Shown here in pieces: positions 25,427-34,694 of a stretch of 64,000 nucleotides of DNA. Position 1 is the stretch's first letter; each line of letters begins with the position of its first letter. Below the pieces are notes generated by a model. The model saw only the letters and a program-made list of their open reading frames with translations, made no database searches and was not told the DNA's origin. A program made the translations under genes and the position numbers. The stretch is from Halopiger xanaduensis SH-6 (GTDB lineage: Archaea; Halobacteriota; Halobacteria; Halobacteriales; Natrialbaceae): contig NC_015666.1 of assembly GCF_000217715.1 (NCBI RefSeq), positions 2,058,270-2,122,269 on the forward strand, in the 5' to 3' direction.

Positions 25427-25987
25427 TTACTCCTCGTCCTCGTCCTCGAGGCGCTCGAGGATCCGGTCGAGCTTCCGCTCGACGTCGTGCTGGCGGCGCT
25501 CGAGTTCGACGAGGCGGTCGCCGACCTCGACGACGTCCTCCTCGGTCGCGAACCCGAGCATGCGGAGCGTCTCCTGGGCGGCTTCGTCGGCCTGCTGTTG
25601 CAGTTCGAGGACGTCGCCGACGGTCTCGCCGGTCATCCGCGCGAAGGCGGTCGTCGACATGACGTCCTTAAAGGCCTCGTTGGCCGTGTTGAGCCAGATG
25701 TCGCGAAAGTCCTCGATGTCGACGTCCTCGCCCTCGAGCTGGTCGTTTACTCGCTCGACCATCTGCTGGGAGGCGTTCATCCAGGTTTCGTAGGCCTTCG
25801 CGTAGCCTTCGACGCCTTCGGAGAGTTCGTTGTCCTCGGTGGCCTGGCCGACGGTTTCGGACCAGCTTTCGACAAACTGCGCCTGCGCTTCGACGTTCTC
25901 CTCGAGCGCGTCGAGGAACTGCTCGTTCCACTGTTCGACGAACGCGTTCCAGTCCTGAGCTTGCGGGGATTGTTGTGAGTCTGCCAT
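25427..25987 (-). CDS. phaE: PHA synthase subunit PhaE
   Basis: 186 residues, acidic and helical. It contains [40 protein letters not shown] and the conserved [20 protein letters not shown] core, then a C-terminal coiled coil of [20 protein letters not shown] type. Haloarchaeal PhaE is shorter than bacterial PhaE but shares the core and is essential with PhaC for polymerisation. Located immediately before phaC. Confidence 0.92.
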   Translation of the reverse strand: MADSQQSPQAQDWNAFVEQWNEQFLDALEENVEAQAQFVESWSETVGQATEDNELSEGVEGYAKAYETWMNASQQMVERVNDQLEGEDVDIEDFRDIWLNTANEAFKDVMSTTAFARMTGETVGDVLELQQQADEAAQETLRMLGFATEEDVVEVGDRLVELERRQHDVERKLDRILERLEDEDEE

Positions 25988-26059
25988 AGTGTGGTGTGTG
26001 GGAAGGTAACGTGGTGGTTGGTTCGGGACCGTGCGTGAAAAAATCGGGGCCGGACGGCG

Positions 26060-26545
26060 TTACGCCGAGGCGTCGAACTCGTCGGCGGTCTGCTCGACGT
26101 TCTCGGCGACGGCTGAGACGTTCTCCTCGACCTGCTCGTGGGCCTCAAGGGCGGCGTCGAAGGAGGTGTCGACGACCTCGGAGTAGTTCGCAATGAACTC
26201 GTCGTAGGCTTCTTCGGACTCCTCGAGGGCCTCGACGGCGGCCTCGAGCGACTCGGTCTGGGCCTCGGTCGTGGAGTCGACGCCGTCGTCGACGAGGTCG
26301 CGCAGTTCGTCGAAGTCGGCGCTGTCCTCGGGCAGCGAGCCCTCGAGCGCGTCGAAGTAGGCGTGCACGGCGCCTTTCGTCAGTTCGGCGTTGGACTCGA
26401 CGAGGTCGCTCGAGCCTTCGAGGGCGTCGGCGAAGGCGCCGATCGAGGCCTGCTGGGCCTCGAGGGCGTCGTGGGTGAGGGTCTGGGACTGTTTGACGGC
26501 GGTGCGCTGGGCGTCGAAGAATGCGGTGATGGGGTTCTGAGTCAT
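26060..26545 (-). CDS. phaP: PHA granule-associated phasin-like protein PhaP
   Basis: 161 residues, very acidic and almost entirely helical: QNPITAFFDAQRTAVKQSQT, EAQQASIGAFADALEGSSDL and repeated Glu-Ala-Leu-Glu heptad-like sequence. This fits the haloarchaeal PhaP, which coats PHA granules. It lies between phaR and phaE in the same direction, the order known from Haloferax mediterranei (phaRP-phaEC). Confidence 0.85.
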   Translation of the reverse strand: MTQNPITAFFDAQRTAVKQSQTLTHDALEAQQASIGAFADALEGSSDLVESNAELTKGAVHAYFDALEGSLPEDSADFDELRDLVDDGVDSTTEAQTESLEAAVEALEESEEAYDEFIANYSEVVDTSFDAALEAHEQVEENVSAVAENVEQTADEFDASA

Positions 26546-26604
26546 GGGTGGATTCGGTGTGGGTGTGGTTTAGGTTCGGTTTCGAGTCTGGTCTGCGACT
26601 CCGA

Positions 26605-26916
26605 CTACTCGTCGCGATCGCGCTTGACGGGGACGACGATGGTCTGGACGATGTCGCCCTCTTCGATGTCGAGGGCCTCCCGTTCGGGTTCGGGAATGCT
26701 GATCCGACCGCCGCTCTGGACCCGGGCCTTGAACGTCGCCGTGCCCATGTTCATCGGCCCGAAGGCCGACACGTCCTCGAGCGGGTTGGCCGAATTCGCC
26801 TGGAGCAACTGTGTCATCATCTCCTGCTGGGATTGCGCGACTTGCTCGCCCGCTTCCTGCATCTCTTCGAACATCGCCGGGGGAAACCAGGGCGATCGGT
26901 CGGAGTCGTCCGTCAT
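26605..26916 (-). CDS. phaR: AbrB-type regulator of PHA synthesis PhaR
   Basis: 103 residues. The C-terminal 45 residues form a SpoVT/AbrB swapped-hairpin fold: FKARVQSGGRISIPEPEREA followed by LDIEEGDIVQTIVVPVK. The N-terminal half is helical (MFEEMQEAGEQVAQSQQEMM) and could contact granules. In Haloferax mediterranei a protein of this type binds its own promoter and represses phaRP. ATG 26916 is chosen over an upstream TTG. It is first in the phaR-P-E-C block. Confidence 0.87.
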   Translation of the reverse strand: MTDDSDRSPWFPPAMFEEMQEAGEQVAQSQQEMMTQLLQANSANPLEDVSAFGPMNMGTATFKARVQSGGRISIPEPEREALDIEEGDIVQTIVVPVKRDRDE

Positions 26917-26940
26917 CAACTGAACCAACGAGCGCCGCGC

Positions 26941-26948
26941 TAATAAGC
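26941..26948 (-). promoter_or_regulatory. TATA-like element of the phaR-phaP transcript
   Basis: Minus-strand GCTTATTA, 25-32 bp upstream of ATG 26916. The nearby GTTACCACTAGATACC (26949-26964) is rich in GGTA/TACC half-sites like the phaB promoter. Confidence 0.45.
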
Positions 26949-27158
26949 GTTACCACTAGATACCATTCAATGGCAGCAGATGTATCGGTTGGGCTCGGAA
27001 GGGATCGGGTCGCTCGAGTCTCGGGTCGCCGGGAGAAGGGCGGGGTGCCGACCGCGCCGCGGCCGAACCCGTCCCTCGCGGCCCGTGGCGGACGATACTG
27101 GCCTACTTGTCCAGCCAAAGAATCATTACGACGCCACGCTAAACAACGATAGATATAG

Positions 27159-27788
27159 ATGTCACAGAATTCCGGGCGGAACAACTTTGCTGCCATGACG
27201 AATGCGTGGACGGCGATGACCCAAAGTTTCCTCCGCAGTGCGACCGCTGCCAACCGCGCAGCCCTCTCCGCGATGGTTCCCGACGGCCACGATCCGAGCG
27301 ACGACGGGATCGTTCCCGCGTCGATCCCCTCCGTCGACCACTCGAATCTCGACTGGACGTTCGAGCGCACCGTCGACGACCGCAACGCGATCGGCGTCGG
27401 CGACAACGTCACCTTCGAGAAGACCCTCTCCGACGACGACGTTCGGGCGTTCGCACAGATCAGCGGCGACACGAACCGCCTCCACCTCGACGACGAGTTC
27501 GCCGCGCAGACGCGCTTCGGCGAGCGGATCGTCCACGGCACGCTCGTCTCCGGGCTCATCAGCGCCGCGCTGGCCCGCCTGCCCGGCCTGACGATCTACC
27601 TCTCGCAGGACCTCGAGTTCCGCGGCCCCGTCAAAATCGGCGACCGCGTCTCGGCCCGCGTCGAAGTCGTCGAGGACCTGGGCAACGACCAGTTCCGGCT
27701 CGAGACCCGGATTCGCGACGAGTCCGACGACGAGACGGTTATCGACGGCGAAGCCGTCGTGTTGGTCGACGAACTGCCCGACGAGTAG
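27159..27788 (+). CDS. phaJ: (R)-specific enoyl-CoA hydratase (MaoC family), PhaJ-like
   Basis: 209 residues. The C-terminal MaoC hot-dog domain (about 72-205) has FAQISGDTNRLHLDDEFAAQ with the catalytic Asp/His pair and FGERIVHGTLVSGLISAALA, then LEFRGPVKIGDRVSARVEV. It would supply (R)-3-hydroxyacyl-CoA from beta-oxidation to PhaEC. The first 65 residues are an extra helical region, NNFAAMTNAWTAMTQSFLRS and on, absent in small bacterial PhaJ. It is divergent from phaR across 242 bp, so one regulator could control both. Confidence 0.85.
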   Translation: MSQNSGRNNFAAMTNAWTAMTQSFLRSATAANRAALSAMVPDGHDPSDDGIVPASIPSVDHSNLDWTFERTVDDRNAIGVGDNVTFEKTLSDDDVRAFAQISGDTNRLHLDDEFAAQTRFGERIVHGTLVSGLISAALARLPGLTIYLSQDLEFRGPVKIGDRVSARVEVVEDLGNDQFRLETRIRDESDDETVIDGEAVVLVDELPDE

Positions 27789-27853
27789 ACTGCGTGGCGC
27801 CGCCGCGACGCCGCCGCAGCATCGCCCTCGCCTCCTCGCAATGCTTCTCCACA

Positions 27854-27860
27854 GTATAAG
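27854..27860 (+). promoter_or_regulatory. TATA box of the phosphohexomutase gene
   Basis: GTATAAG, 25-31 bp before ATG 27885. Confidence 0.55.
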
Positions 27861-27884
27861 TAGTTCCTCGCGGAACGACCGTAC

Positions 27885-29303
27885 ATGACACTGTTCGGGA
27901 CCGCCGGGATTCGCGGTCCGGTAACCGACGTGACGCCGGCGCTGGCCCTCGACGTCGGTCGGGCCGCCGGCGAACCGGGTGCAACGTTCGTCGTCGGGCG
28001 CGACGGCCGGGAAACGGGACCGGCGCTCGCGGCCGCGATGGAAGCCGGCCTCGAGAGCGCCGGCGCGGACGTCTACCGACTCGGGCAGGTACCGACGCCG
28101 GCGCTGGCGTACGCGTCGCAGGGCCGCCGAGGCGTGATGATCACCGCGAGTCACAACCCGCCGACGGACAACGGCATCAAACTCTTCGCCGACGGCGTCG
28201 AGTACGACCGCGACGCCGAACGCGCGATCGAGGACGCCGTCGCGGCCGACGACGACGGCCTCGCGACGTGGGAACTCTGGGGCGAGTCGGGTCGTCTCGA
28301 GATCCTCGAAGAATACCGAGATTCCGTCGCCGACTACGTCCGCTACCAATTCGCCGCCAGTAGCGGGGCCGAAGCCGACACCGGCCGCCCCCTCGCCGGC
28401 CTCTCGATTGCCGTCGACTGCGGGAACGGCATGGGATCGGTCGCGACGCCCCACGTCCTCGAGCGCCTCGGCGCCGAGGTCGTCGCCCTGAACGCGAACG
28501 TCGACGGTCACTTCACCGCGCGCGAGAGCAAGCCGACGCCGGAGACGCTGACTGACTTCATCGAGTTCATGGCGACCGACTCGAGCGGCGCCGCCTCGAG
28601 AAACGCTGAGTTCGACCTCGGACTCGCCCACGACGGCGACGCAGACCGGCTCGTCGTCCTCGGCCCGGACGGCGAGGTGATCCACGAGGACACCGTGCTC
28701 GCAGTGGTCGCCGAACACTACGTCTCCGAGAGCGACGCCGGCGATCCGGTCGTCGTGACGACGCCGAACGCCTCCGCCCGGATCGACGAGCGGGTCCGCG
28801 AGGCCGGCGGCCGCGTCGAACGCGTCCGCCTCGGCGCGCTGCACGAGGGGATCGCGCGCGAACGAGCCCAGGGGGACGAGGACACCGCGGTCGTCTTCGC
28901 CGCCGAACCCTGGAAGCACATCCACGCCGCCTTCGGCGGCTGGATCGACGGCGTCGCGAGCGCCGCCGTCGTCGCCGCGCTCGTCGCCGACGCCGGCAGC
29001 ACCGACGCCCTTCGCGCGCCGGTCACCGAGCGCCCCTACCGGAAGGTCAGCGTCGACTGTCCCGACGACGCCAAACCCGACGTGATGTCGGCTCTCGAGA
29101 CCGAACTCCCCGAGGCCTTCCCTGACACGGCCGTGGATACGGACTACGGCGTTCGCCTCGAGTTCGACGACGCCTCGTGGGTGCTCGTGCGGCCGAGCGG
29201 GACCGAGCCGTACGTTCGGATCTACGCCGAGAGCGAGACGGTCGACGACCTGATCGCGGACGCGCGGACGGTCGTCGAGTCGGCGGTCGACGACGCGAAC
29301 TGA
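27885..29303 (+). CDS. Phosphohexomutase family enzyme (phosphomannomutase/phosphoglucosamine mutase or phosphopentomutase)
   Basis: 472 residues, alpha-D-phosphohexomutase superfamily with four domains. Seen: LFGTAGIRGPV, the active-site phosphoserine loop VMITASHNPPTDNGIKLF, the metal loop LAHDGDADRLVV and the phosphate-binding RPSGTEPYVRIYAES. Sequence alone does not tell whether the substrate is mannose-, glucose-, glucosamine- or ribose-phosphate. The next genes import and phosphorolyse nucleosides, and an archaeal member (Thermococcus) acts as phosphopentomutase, so that role is plausible here. It has its own TATA box. Confidence 0.88.
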   Translation: MTLFGTAGIRGPVTDVTPALALDVGRAAGEPGATFVVGRDGRETGPALAAAMEAGLESAGADVYRLGQVPTPALAYASQGRRGVMITASHNPPTDNGIKLFADGVEYDRDAERAIEDAVAADDDGLATWELWGESGRLEILEEYRDSVADYVRYQFAASSGAEADTGRPLAGLSIAVDCGNGMGSVATPHVLERLGAEVVALNANVDGHFTARESKPTPETLTDFIEFMATDSSGAASRNAEFDLGLAHDGDADRLVVLGPDGEVIHEDTVLAVVAEHYVSESDAGDPVVVTTPNASARIDERVREAGGRVERVRLGALHEGIARERAQGDEDTAVVFAAEPWKHIHAAFGGWIDGVASAAVVAALVADAGSTDALRAPVTERPYRKVSVDCPDDAKPDVMSALETELPEAFPDTAVDTDYGVRLEFDDASWVLVRPSGTEPYVRIYAESETVDDLIADARTVVESAVDDAN

Positions 29304-29431
29304 CCGACTGCGTCGACTTTTCCGGTCGATGATCGAATGAAACGCAAGTGAACTGTTCGGGTTGGTGGTGGTTCTCACCCGCGTACGAGTGATTCCCATG
29401 CACTCGTTAATTCCGCGCCGCAGATTCCGAC

Positions 29432-29442
29432 GAGTATAAACC
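29432..29442 (+). promoter_or_regulatory. TATA box of the nucleoside ABC importer operon
   Basis: GAGTATAAACC at 29432-29442, 24-34 bp before ATG 29466; close to the haloarchaeal consensus. Confidence 0.6.
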
Positions 29443-29465
29443 GATTGTTTGCGCTAGTCGCTCCT

Positions 29466-30521
29466 ATGCCACGTAACAGACGAGCTGTTCTGAAGGGGAT
29501 GGGTGTCGCTGGACTCGCGTCGATGGCGGGCTGCGTCGGCGGGTTCGGCGAGGAATCGGGCGACGCGAGCGCACAGGTCGGCATGGTCTACGCGACCGGC
29601 GGCCTCGGCGACGACTCGTTCAACGACATGGCAAAGCAGGGCGTCGAAGACGCACAAGAGGAGTTCAACATCTCGTACGACGAGACGGAGCCCGAGTCGG
29701 CGAGCGAGTTCGGCGGCGCGCAGCGCGACTTCGCCGAAAGCGGCGACTACGACCTGGTCAACTGTATCGGCTACGCGCAGAAGGACGCGCTCTCGGAGAA
29801 CGCGCCGGAGTACCCGGACCAGAACTTCATCATCGTCGACGACGAGGTGAAGGAGGACAACGTCCGGAGCTACCAGTTCGGCGAACCGGAGGGCTCGTTC
29901 CAGGTCGGCCACCTGGCCGGACTCCTGACCCAGGAGGAGTTTTCCGCCGGTGCCGGCGAGACGAACCCGGACGCGAACGTCGTCGGTTTCGTCGGCGGCA
30001 CCGAGACGCAGCTGATTCAGTCGTTCCACGCCGGCTTCCAGGCCGGCGTCGAGCACGCCAACGAGGACGCCGAGGTTGTCTCGACGTACGTCGGCGGGTT
30101 CAACGACACCGCCGGCGGCCAGCAGGCCGCCCGGACGATGTACCAGGACCAAGACGCGGACATCGTCTTCCACGCGGCCGGCCGCACCGGCATCGGCGTC
30201 TTCCAGGCGGCCCAGGACGAGGGCCGGTTCGCCATCGGCGTCGACAGCGACCAGTCGGTCTCCAACGAGGACTTCGCCGACGTCATCCTCGCGAGCATGG
30301 TCAAGCGCGTCGACACCGCTGTCTACAACGCGATCGAGTCCGTCGTCAACGACGAGTTCCAGGGCGGCGAGACCGAAACCCTCGGCCTCGAGGAGGAGGG
30401 TGTCGGCGCCGTCTACGGCGACGAGATCGGCGGCGAGATCCCGCAGGAGATCACGGATCAGGTCGACGAGTCCAGACAGCAGATCATCGACGGCGAGATC
30501 GACGTCCCGAGCGAACTGTAA
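29466..30521 (+). CDS. BMP/PnrA-type substrate-binding lipoprotein of a nucleoside ABC importer
   Basis: 351 residues. A Tat lipoprotein signal is clear: twin Arg at 5-6 (NRRAVLKGMGVAGLASMAGC) with lipobox Cys23, as usual for haloarchaeal binding proteins. The mature part has VGMVYATGGLGDDSFNDMAK, then IGYAQKDALSENA, GSFQVGHLAGLL and FHAAGRTGIGVFQAAQDEG, typical of the BMP/PnrA family that binds purine or pyrimidine nucleosides outside the membrane. It is the first gene of a four-gene importer operon; the ATPase gene starts three bases after its stop. Confidence 0.93.
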   Translation: MPRNRRAVLKGMGVAGLASMAGCVGGFGEESGDASAQVGMVYATGGLGDDSFNDMAKQGVEDAQEEFNISYDETEPESASEFGGAQRDFAESGDYDLVNCIGYAQKDALSENAPEYPDQNFIIVDDEVKEDNVRSYQFGEPEGSFQVGHLAGLLTQEEFSAGAGETNPDANVVGFVGGTETQLIQSFHAGFQAGVEHANEDAEVVSTYVGGFNDTAGGQQAARTMYQDQDADIVFHAAGRTGIGVFQAAQDEGRFAIGVDSDQSVSNEDFADVILASMVKRVDTAVYNAIESVVNDEFQGGETETLGLEEEGVGAVYGDEIGGEIPQEITDQVDESRQQIIDGEIDVPSEL

Positions 30522-30524
30522 CCG

Positions 30525-32222
30525 ATGACCGAGTCGGGAACGGGAACGACTGACGGGGCAGCACCGACCGACGCGGGGTCGGACGCGAGGAGCGGCCGCC
30601 GCTCCGCTGACCAGGATCGAGACCGGGAGAGCACCGGCAGCGACCTCGCCGTCCACTTAGACGGCATCACCAAGCGGTTCCCCGGCGTCGTCGCCAACGA
30701 CGACGTCGACCTGCGGGTCGAGCGCGGGACGGTCCACGCCTTGCTCGGCGAGAACGGGGCCGGCAAGACGACGCTGATGAACGTCCTCTACGGGCTCTAC
30801 GAGCCCGAGGAGGGCCGCGTCGTCGTTGACGGACGGGAACGCTCGTTCGACTCCCCGCGGGACGCCATCGACGCCGGCGTCGGGATGATCCACCAGCACT
30901 TCATGCTGGTCGACACGATGACCGTCGCCGAGAACATCGCGCTGGGCAACGAGCCGACGAAGTGGTTCGGGATGGCCGTCGACCGCGAGCAGGTCGAACG
31001 CGACGTGCGGGACCTCTGCGATCGCTACGGCTTCGACGTCGATCCGCAGGCGAGGGTCGAAGACCTGAGCGTCGGCGTCCAGCAGCGCGTCGAAATCCTC
31101 AAGGCCCTGTTCCGCGGCGCCGACGTGCTCATCCTCGACGAGCCGACCGCCGTCCTCACGCCCCAGGAGGTCGAGGACCTCTACGACGTCCTCGAGGAAC
31201 TCACCGCACAGGGGAAGACGATCATTTTCATCACGCACAAACTCGAGGAGGCGACCCACGCCGCGGACGCGATCACCGTCCTCCGGGACGGCGAGTCCGT
31301 CGGCACCGTCGACCCCGAGCGCACGACCCGGGAGGACCTGGCCGAGCGTATGGTCGGCCGCGAGGTGCTGCTCGAGGCCGAATCCGAGCCGGTCGAGACG
31401 GGCGACGTCGTCCTCTCGACCGCGGACGTCGCGGTCGAGGACGAGCGCGGCGTCGACGTCGTCTCTGGAATCGATCTGGACGTCCGCGCCGGCGAGATCG
31501 TCGGCATCGCGGGCGTCGACGGCAACGGACAGGCCGAACTGATCGAGGCGATCACCGGGCTGCGGACGCCCGACGAGGGGACGATCACCTACGAGGGAAC
31601 GGACGTCACAGACTGGTCCCGCCGCGAGCGGATCGAGGCCGGAATGGCCTACATTCCGGAGGACCGCCACGAGCGCGGGCTCGTCATGCCCTTCAACCTC
31701 GTGGAGAACGGCGTGCTGGGCAGCCAGCGGTCGCCGGAGTTCGCCAGCGGCGGCCGCATCGACTGGGCCGGCGTCCGCGACCACGCCGAGGAGATCATCG
31801 AGACCTACGACGTTCGCCCGCCGAACGCCGACGCGGACGCCCGCTCGTTCTCCGGCGGGAACCAACAGAAGTTCATCGTCGGCCGCGAGTTCGAGCGCGA
31901 TCCGTCGCTGGTCGTCGCGACGCATCCGACCCGCGGGGTCGACATCGGGTCGACGGAGTTCATCCACGACCGCCTGCTCGAGCTTCGCCGCGAAGGGGTC
32001 GCGATCTTGCTCGTCTCCTCGAAACTCGACGAGGTCCGCTCGCTCTCGGATCGGCTGGCGGTCATCTACGAGGGCGAGTTCATCGACGTCACCGATCCGG
32101 ACGCGGTGACCGAGGAGGAACTCGGCCTGCTGATGGCCGGACAGGAACCCGAGGCCGACGGCGGTTTCACCGACGCCAACGGCGCCGACGGCGCCGACGG
32201 CACCGGGGGTGACTCCCGATGA
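30525..32222 (+). CDS. Nucleoside ABC transporter, double ATP-binding protein
   Basis: 565 residues with two ABC cassettes. Cassette 1: Walker A LLGENGAGKTTLMNVLYGLY, signature LSVGVQQRVEILKALFRGAD, Walker B VLILDEPTAVL. Cassette 2 has a non-canonical Walker A, GVDGNGQAELIEA, and signature FSGGNQQKFIVGREFERDPS; such degeneracy in the second half is usual in the RbsA/BMP importer class. The N-terminal 40 and C-terminal 25 residues are halophilic acidic decorations. Its stop overlaps the first permease start (ATGA). Confidence 0.94.
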   Translation: MTESGTGTTDGAAPTDAGSDARSGRRSADQDRDRESTGSDLAVHLDGITKRFPGVVANDDVDLRVERGTVHALLGENGAGKTTLMNVLYGLYEPEEGRVVVDGRERSFDSPRDAIDAGVGMIHQHFMLVDTMTVAENIALGNEPTKWFGMAVDREQVERDVRDLCDRYGFDVDPQARVEDLSVGVQQRVEILKALFRGADVLILDEPTAVLTPQEVEDLYDVLEELTAQGKTIIFITHKLEEATHAADAITVLRDGESVGTVDPERTTREDLAERMVGREVLLEAESEPVETGDVVLSTADVAVEDERGVDVVSGIDLDVRAGEIVGIAGVDGNGQAELIEAITGLRTPDEGTITYEGTDVTDWSRRERIEAGMAYIPEDRHERGLVMPFNLVENGVLGSQRSPEFASGGRIDWAGVRDHAEEIIETYDVRPPNADADARSFSGGNQQKFIVGREFERDPSLVVATHPTRGVDIGSTEFIHDRLLELRREGVAILLVSSKLDEVRSLSDRLAVIYEGEFIDVTDPDAVTEEELGLLMAGQEPEADGGFTDANGADGADGTGGDSR

Positions 32223-33481
32223 GCACCTCGAAGGAGCGCCTCGAGCGACTCCTCGAACGGCTGATCCACGCCTCGGTGCTCGAGCGGGTCGTCATCAGCG
32301 TCGCGGCGTTGCTGGCCGCCGTCCTCGTCGGTGGCGTACTGGTGTTCGTATCCGGGGGCATCGCCTCCTGTCGCACCGGCCTCGAACTGGCCGGCACGAC
32401 GTTCTGTTACAACCCGATGCAGGTCTACTACGAGCTGTTCCTCGGGGCCGTCGGCCACCCGCTCGAGGGCGGCTGGAGCCCCACGAACTACAGCCTCGCG
32501 CGGACGCTCCAGCAGACGACGCTGCTGGTCTTCGCGGGACTGTCCGTCGCGGTCGCGTTCCGCGCCGGCCTGCTCAACATCGGGACGCAGGGGCAGCTCG
32601 TCTTCGGCGGCCTCGCGACGGCCGTGACGGTCGTCTACGCGGCGGCGATCGTCCCCGGCGGCTTCGTCGGCACGATCGTCCTGATCCCGCTGGGCGTGCT
32701 CGCCGGCGCGGTCGTCGGCGGCCTCTACGGCGCGCTCCCCGGGGTCCTGAAGGCCTACGCGGACGCCAACGAGGTCATCACGACGATCATGCTCAACATC
32801 GTCGCGGCCGGGGTCACGTCGGCGATGCTCTCGCGGTGGTTCCAGGACCCCGACAGCTCCAACCCGCGGACCGAACCGGTCCCCGAGTACGCCGAGATTC
32901 CGAACATTCCGTACGTCGGGTTCAGCGGTTCGGCGGACTTCTCGCTGCTCGCGTTCGCGTTCGCGGTCGCGCTCATGGTCGCGATCGCCTGGGTGTTCGC
33001 CCGCACCTCGTTCGGCTACGAGCTGCGGACGAGCGGCACCCAGCCCGCGGCGGCCGCCTACGGCGGCGTCGACGAGAAGCGCATGACCGTCGCCAGCATG
33101 ACTCTCTCGGGCGCGCTGGGCGGCGTCGCCGGCGCGTTCTGGGTCCTGATGGTCCACGGCGCCTGGCTCGAGAACGTGCCCTCGATCGGCTTCGACGGGA
33201 TCGCGGTCTCGGTGCTCGCCGGCAACAACCCGATCGGCGTCGGCGCCGCGGCGTTCCTGTTCGGGATACTCGACAGCGGCGGCAACTCGATCGGGACGGC
33301 GACGGACGTCCCGCCGGAACTGGTCGGCGTCCTCTCCGGCCTGATCATCCTGTTCGTCGCGATGCCGGAGTTCTTCCGGATGTTCGGTCGGCGGTTCGTC
33401 GACCTCGAGACGGCGCGGCCGGCGCGTACGGACGGCGGCCCCGACGCTGACGCCGAGACCGGAGGTGACACCGATGAGTAA
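32219..33481 (+). CDS. Nucleoside ABC transporter permease 1
   Basis: 420 residues, about nine or ten helices, BPD_transp_2 family as in BMP-dependent importers. Conserved segments: VAFRAGLLNIGTQGQLVFGG and GVLKAYADANEVITTIMLNI (cytoplasmic coupling region), then SGALGGVAGAFWVLMVHGAW and GFDGIAVSVLAGNNPIGVGA. The start overlaps the ATPase stop by four bases, and the stop overlaps the second permease start by eight. Confidence 0.92.
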   Translation: MSTSKERLERLLERLIHASVLERVVISVAALLAAVLVGGVLVFVSGGIASCRTGLELAGTTFCYNPMQVYYELFLGAVGHPLEGGWSPTNYSLARTLQQTTLLVFAGLSVAVAFRAGLLNIGTQGQLVFGGLATAVTVVYAAAIVPGGFVGTIVLIPLGVLAGAVVGGLYGALPGVLKAYADANEVITTIMLNIVAAGVTSAMLSRWFQDPDSSNPRTEPVPEYAEIPNIPYVGFSGSADFSLLAFAFAVALMVAIAWVFARTSFGYELRTSGTQPAAAAYGGVDEKRMTVASMTLSGALGGVAGAFWVLMVHGAWLENVPSIGFDGIAVSVLAGNNPIGVGAAAFLFGILDSGGNSIGTATDVPPELVGVLSGLIILFVAMPEFFRMFGRRFVDLETARPARTDGGPDADAETGGDTDE

Positions 33482-34601
33482 GCCAACTGGAACCCCGACC
33501 GACGCGAACGACGCGGACGCGGACGAACCGACACTGCCGTTCTCGCGGCGAACTACCGTCGGACTGATCGGCGCCGGCGCCGTGCTGGCCGTCTGGATCG
33601 TCGTCGGCCTGCTCGCCCCCGACTCGTGGGCCGGCGTCTTGCTCTCGATCGCGGCGAGTCCGAGTACGCACACGGCGATGCTCCGGCTGGCCGTCCCGAT
33701 CGCGCTGGCGGCGATCGGCGGTATCTTCGCCGAGAAGAGCGGCGTCATCAACATCGGGATCGAGGGGCTGCTCATCGTCTCGGCGTTCAGCTCGATCGTC
33801 GCCGTCCACTGGCTCGGCGTCGGCGAGGCGACGGCCGGCCTGTCGAACCACTGGTGGGGTCTGCTCGTCGGAACGATCATCAGCGTGCTGTTCGCGCTGA
33901 TCTTCGCGATCGTCTGCATCGAGTTCAAGGCCGACCAGATCATCGCCGGGCTCGCGGTCTGGCTCATCTCGCTCGGGCTAGCGCCGTTCGCCTCCCAGAT
34001 CGTCTTCGGGAGCCCGAACACCGCCAGCGTCGGCCGGTTCTCGAGCGTGACGATCCCGGTTCTCTCGGACGTGCCGTTCCTCGGCTACCTGCTGTTCGAC
34101 ACCGAACCGCAGGTCTACATCATGCTCGCGGGCGCGGCCGTCGGCTGGTACCTGCTCGCCCGGACGAACTTCGGGCGCTGGGTCGTCGCCAGCGGCGAGA
34201 ACCCCAAGGCGCTGGACACGGCCGGCGTCGACGTCCGTAAGGTCCGGTACGCCGCCGTGTTGCTCTCGGGCGTGTTCGCCGGGCTGGGCGGCGCCGGCTT
34301 CGCGCTGGGCGACCTCGGGACGTTCGCCGGCGGCGGCGACACGGCGATCAACGGCCGCGGGTTCATCGCGATCGCGACCTACCTGCTCGCGAACTACCAC
34401 CCGATCGGCGCCCTGCTTGGCTCGTTCCTCTTCGCGGGGCTCGACTCGATACAAACCGGGATGCAGGCGGCGGGCTACGCGATTCCGACGGAGCTCATCC
34501 GCGTCATCCCGCACATGACGGTCATCGTCGTCCTCGTGCTCGTCGGTCGCACGCGGCTGCCCGACGCCGCCGGCGATCACTACGAGTCCGGCGAGGACTG
34601 A
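33474..34601 (+). CDS. Nucleoside ABC transporter permease 2
   Basis: 375 residues, about eight to ten helices, same superfamily as permease 1: IGGIFAEKSGVINIGIEGLL, CIEFKADQIIAGLAVWLISL, VRYAAVLLSGVFAGLGGAGF and GRGFIAIATYLLANYHPIGA. ATG 33474 is supported by a GGAGGTGA ribosome binding site at 33461-33468 inside permease 1. The two permeases presumably form the heterodimeric channel. Downstream genes cdd and the phosphorylase act on imported nucleosides. Confidence 0.92.
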   Translation: MSKPTGTPTDANDADADEPTLPFSRRTTVGLIGAGAVLAVWIVVGLLAPDSWAGVLLSIAASPSTHTAMLRLAVPIALAAIGGIFAEKSGVINIGIEGLLIVSAFSSIVAVHWLGVGEATAGLSNHWWGLLVGTIISVLFALIFAIVCIEFKADQIIAGLAVWLISLGLAPFASQIVFGSPNTASVGRFSSVTIPVLSDVPFLGYLLFDTEPQVYIMLAGAAVGWYLLARTNFGRWVVASGENPKALDTAGVDVRKVRYAAVLLSGVFAGLGGAGFALGDLGTFAGGGDTAINGRGFIAIATYLLANYHPIGALLGSFLFAGLDSIQTGMQAAGYAIPTELIRVIPHMTVIVVLVLVGRTRLPDAAGDHYESGED

Positions 34602-34694
34602 GCCGCCGTCTTCCGATTCCGTTCCTTCTCCGCGCAGCGTCGTCCGGAGGCGATGCCTTCTTGCGGTCGGTCCGCACAGTACCCAGTAGCCACC

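Noticed and set aside
27162-29399. 745-residue open frame opposite phaJ and the phosphohexomutase gene
   Set aside because: Antisense shadow of two certain genes, Val/Asp/Gly/Arg-biased, no domain.
31500-31560. Broken second ATPase cassette of the nucleoside importer
   Set aside because: Degenerate Walker A in the second half is normal for this importer class and not a sign of decay.
32066-34021. 651-residue open frame opposite the ABC permeases
   Set aside because: Antisense shadow, Pro/Arg/Asp-rich; the permeases on plus have all family motifs.
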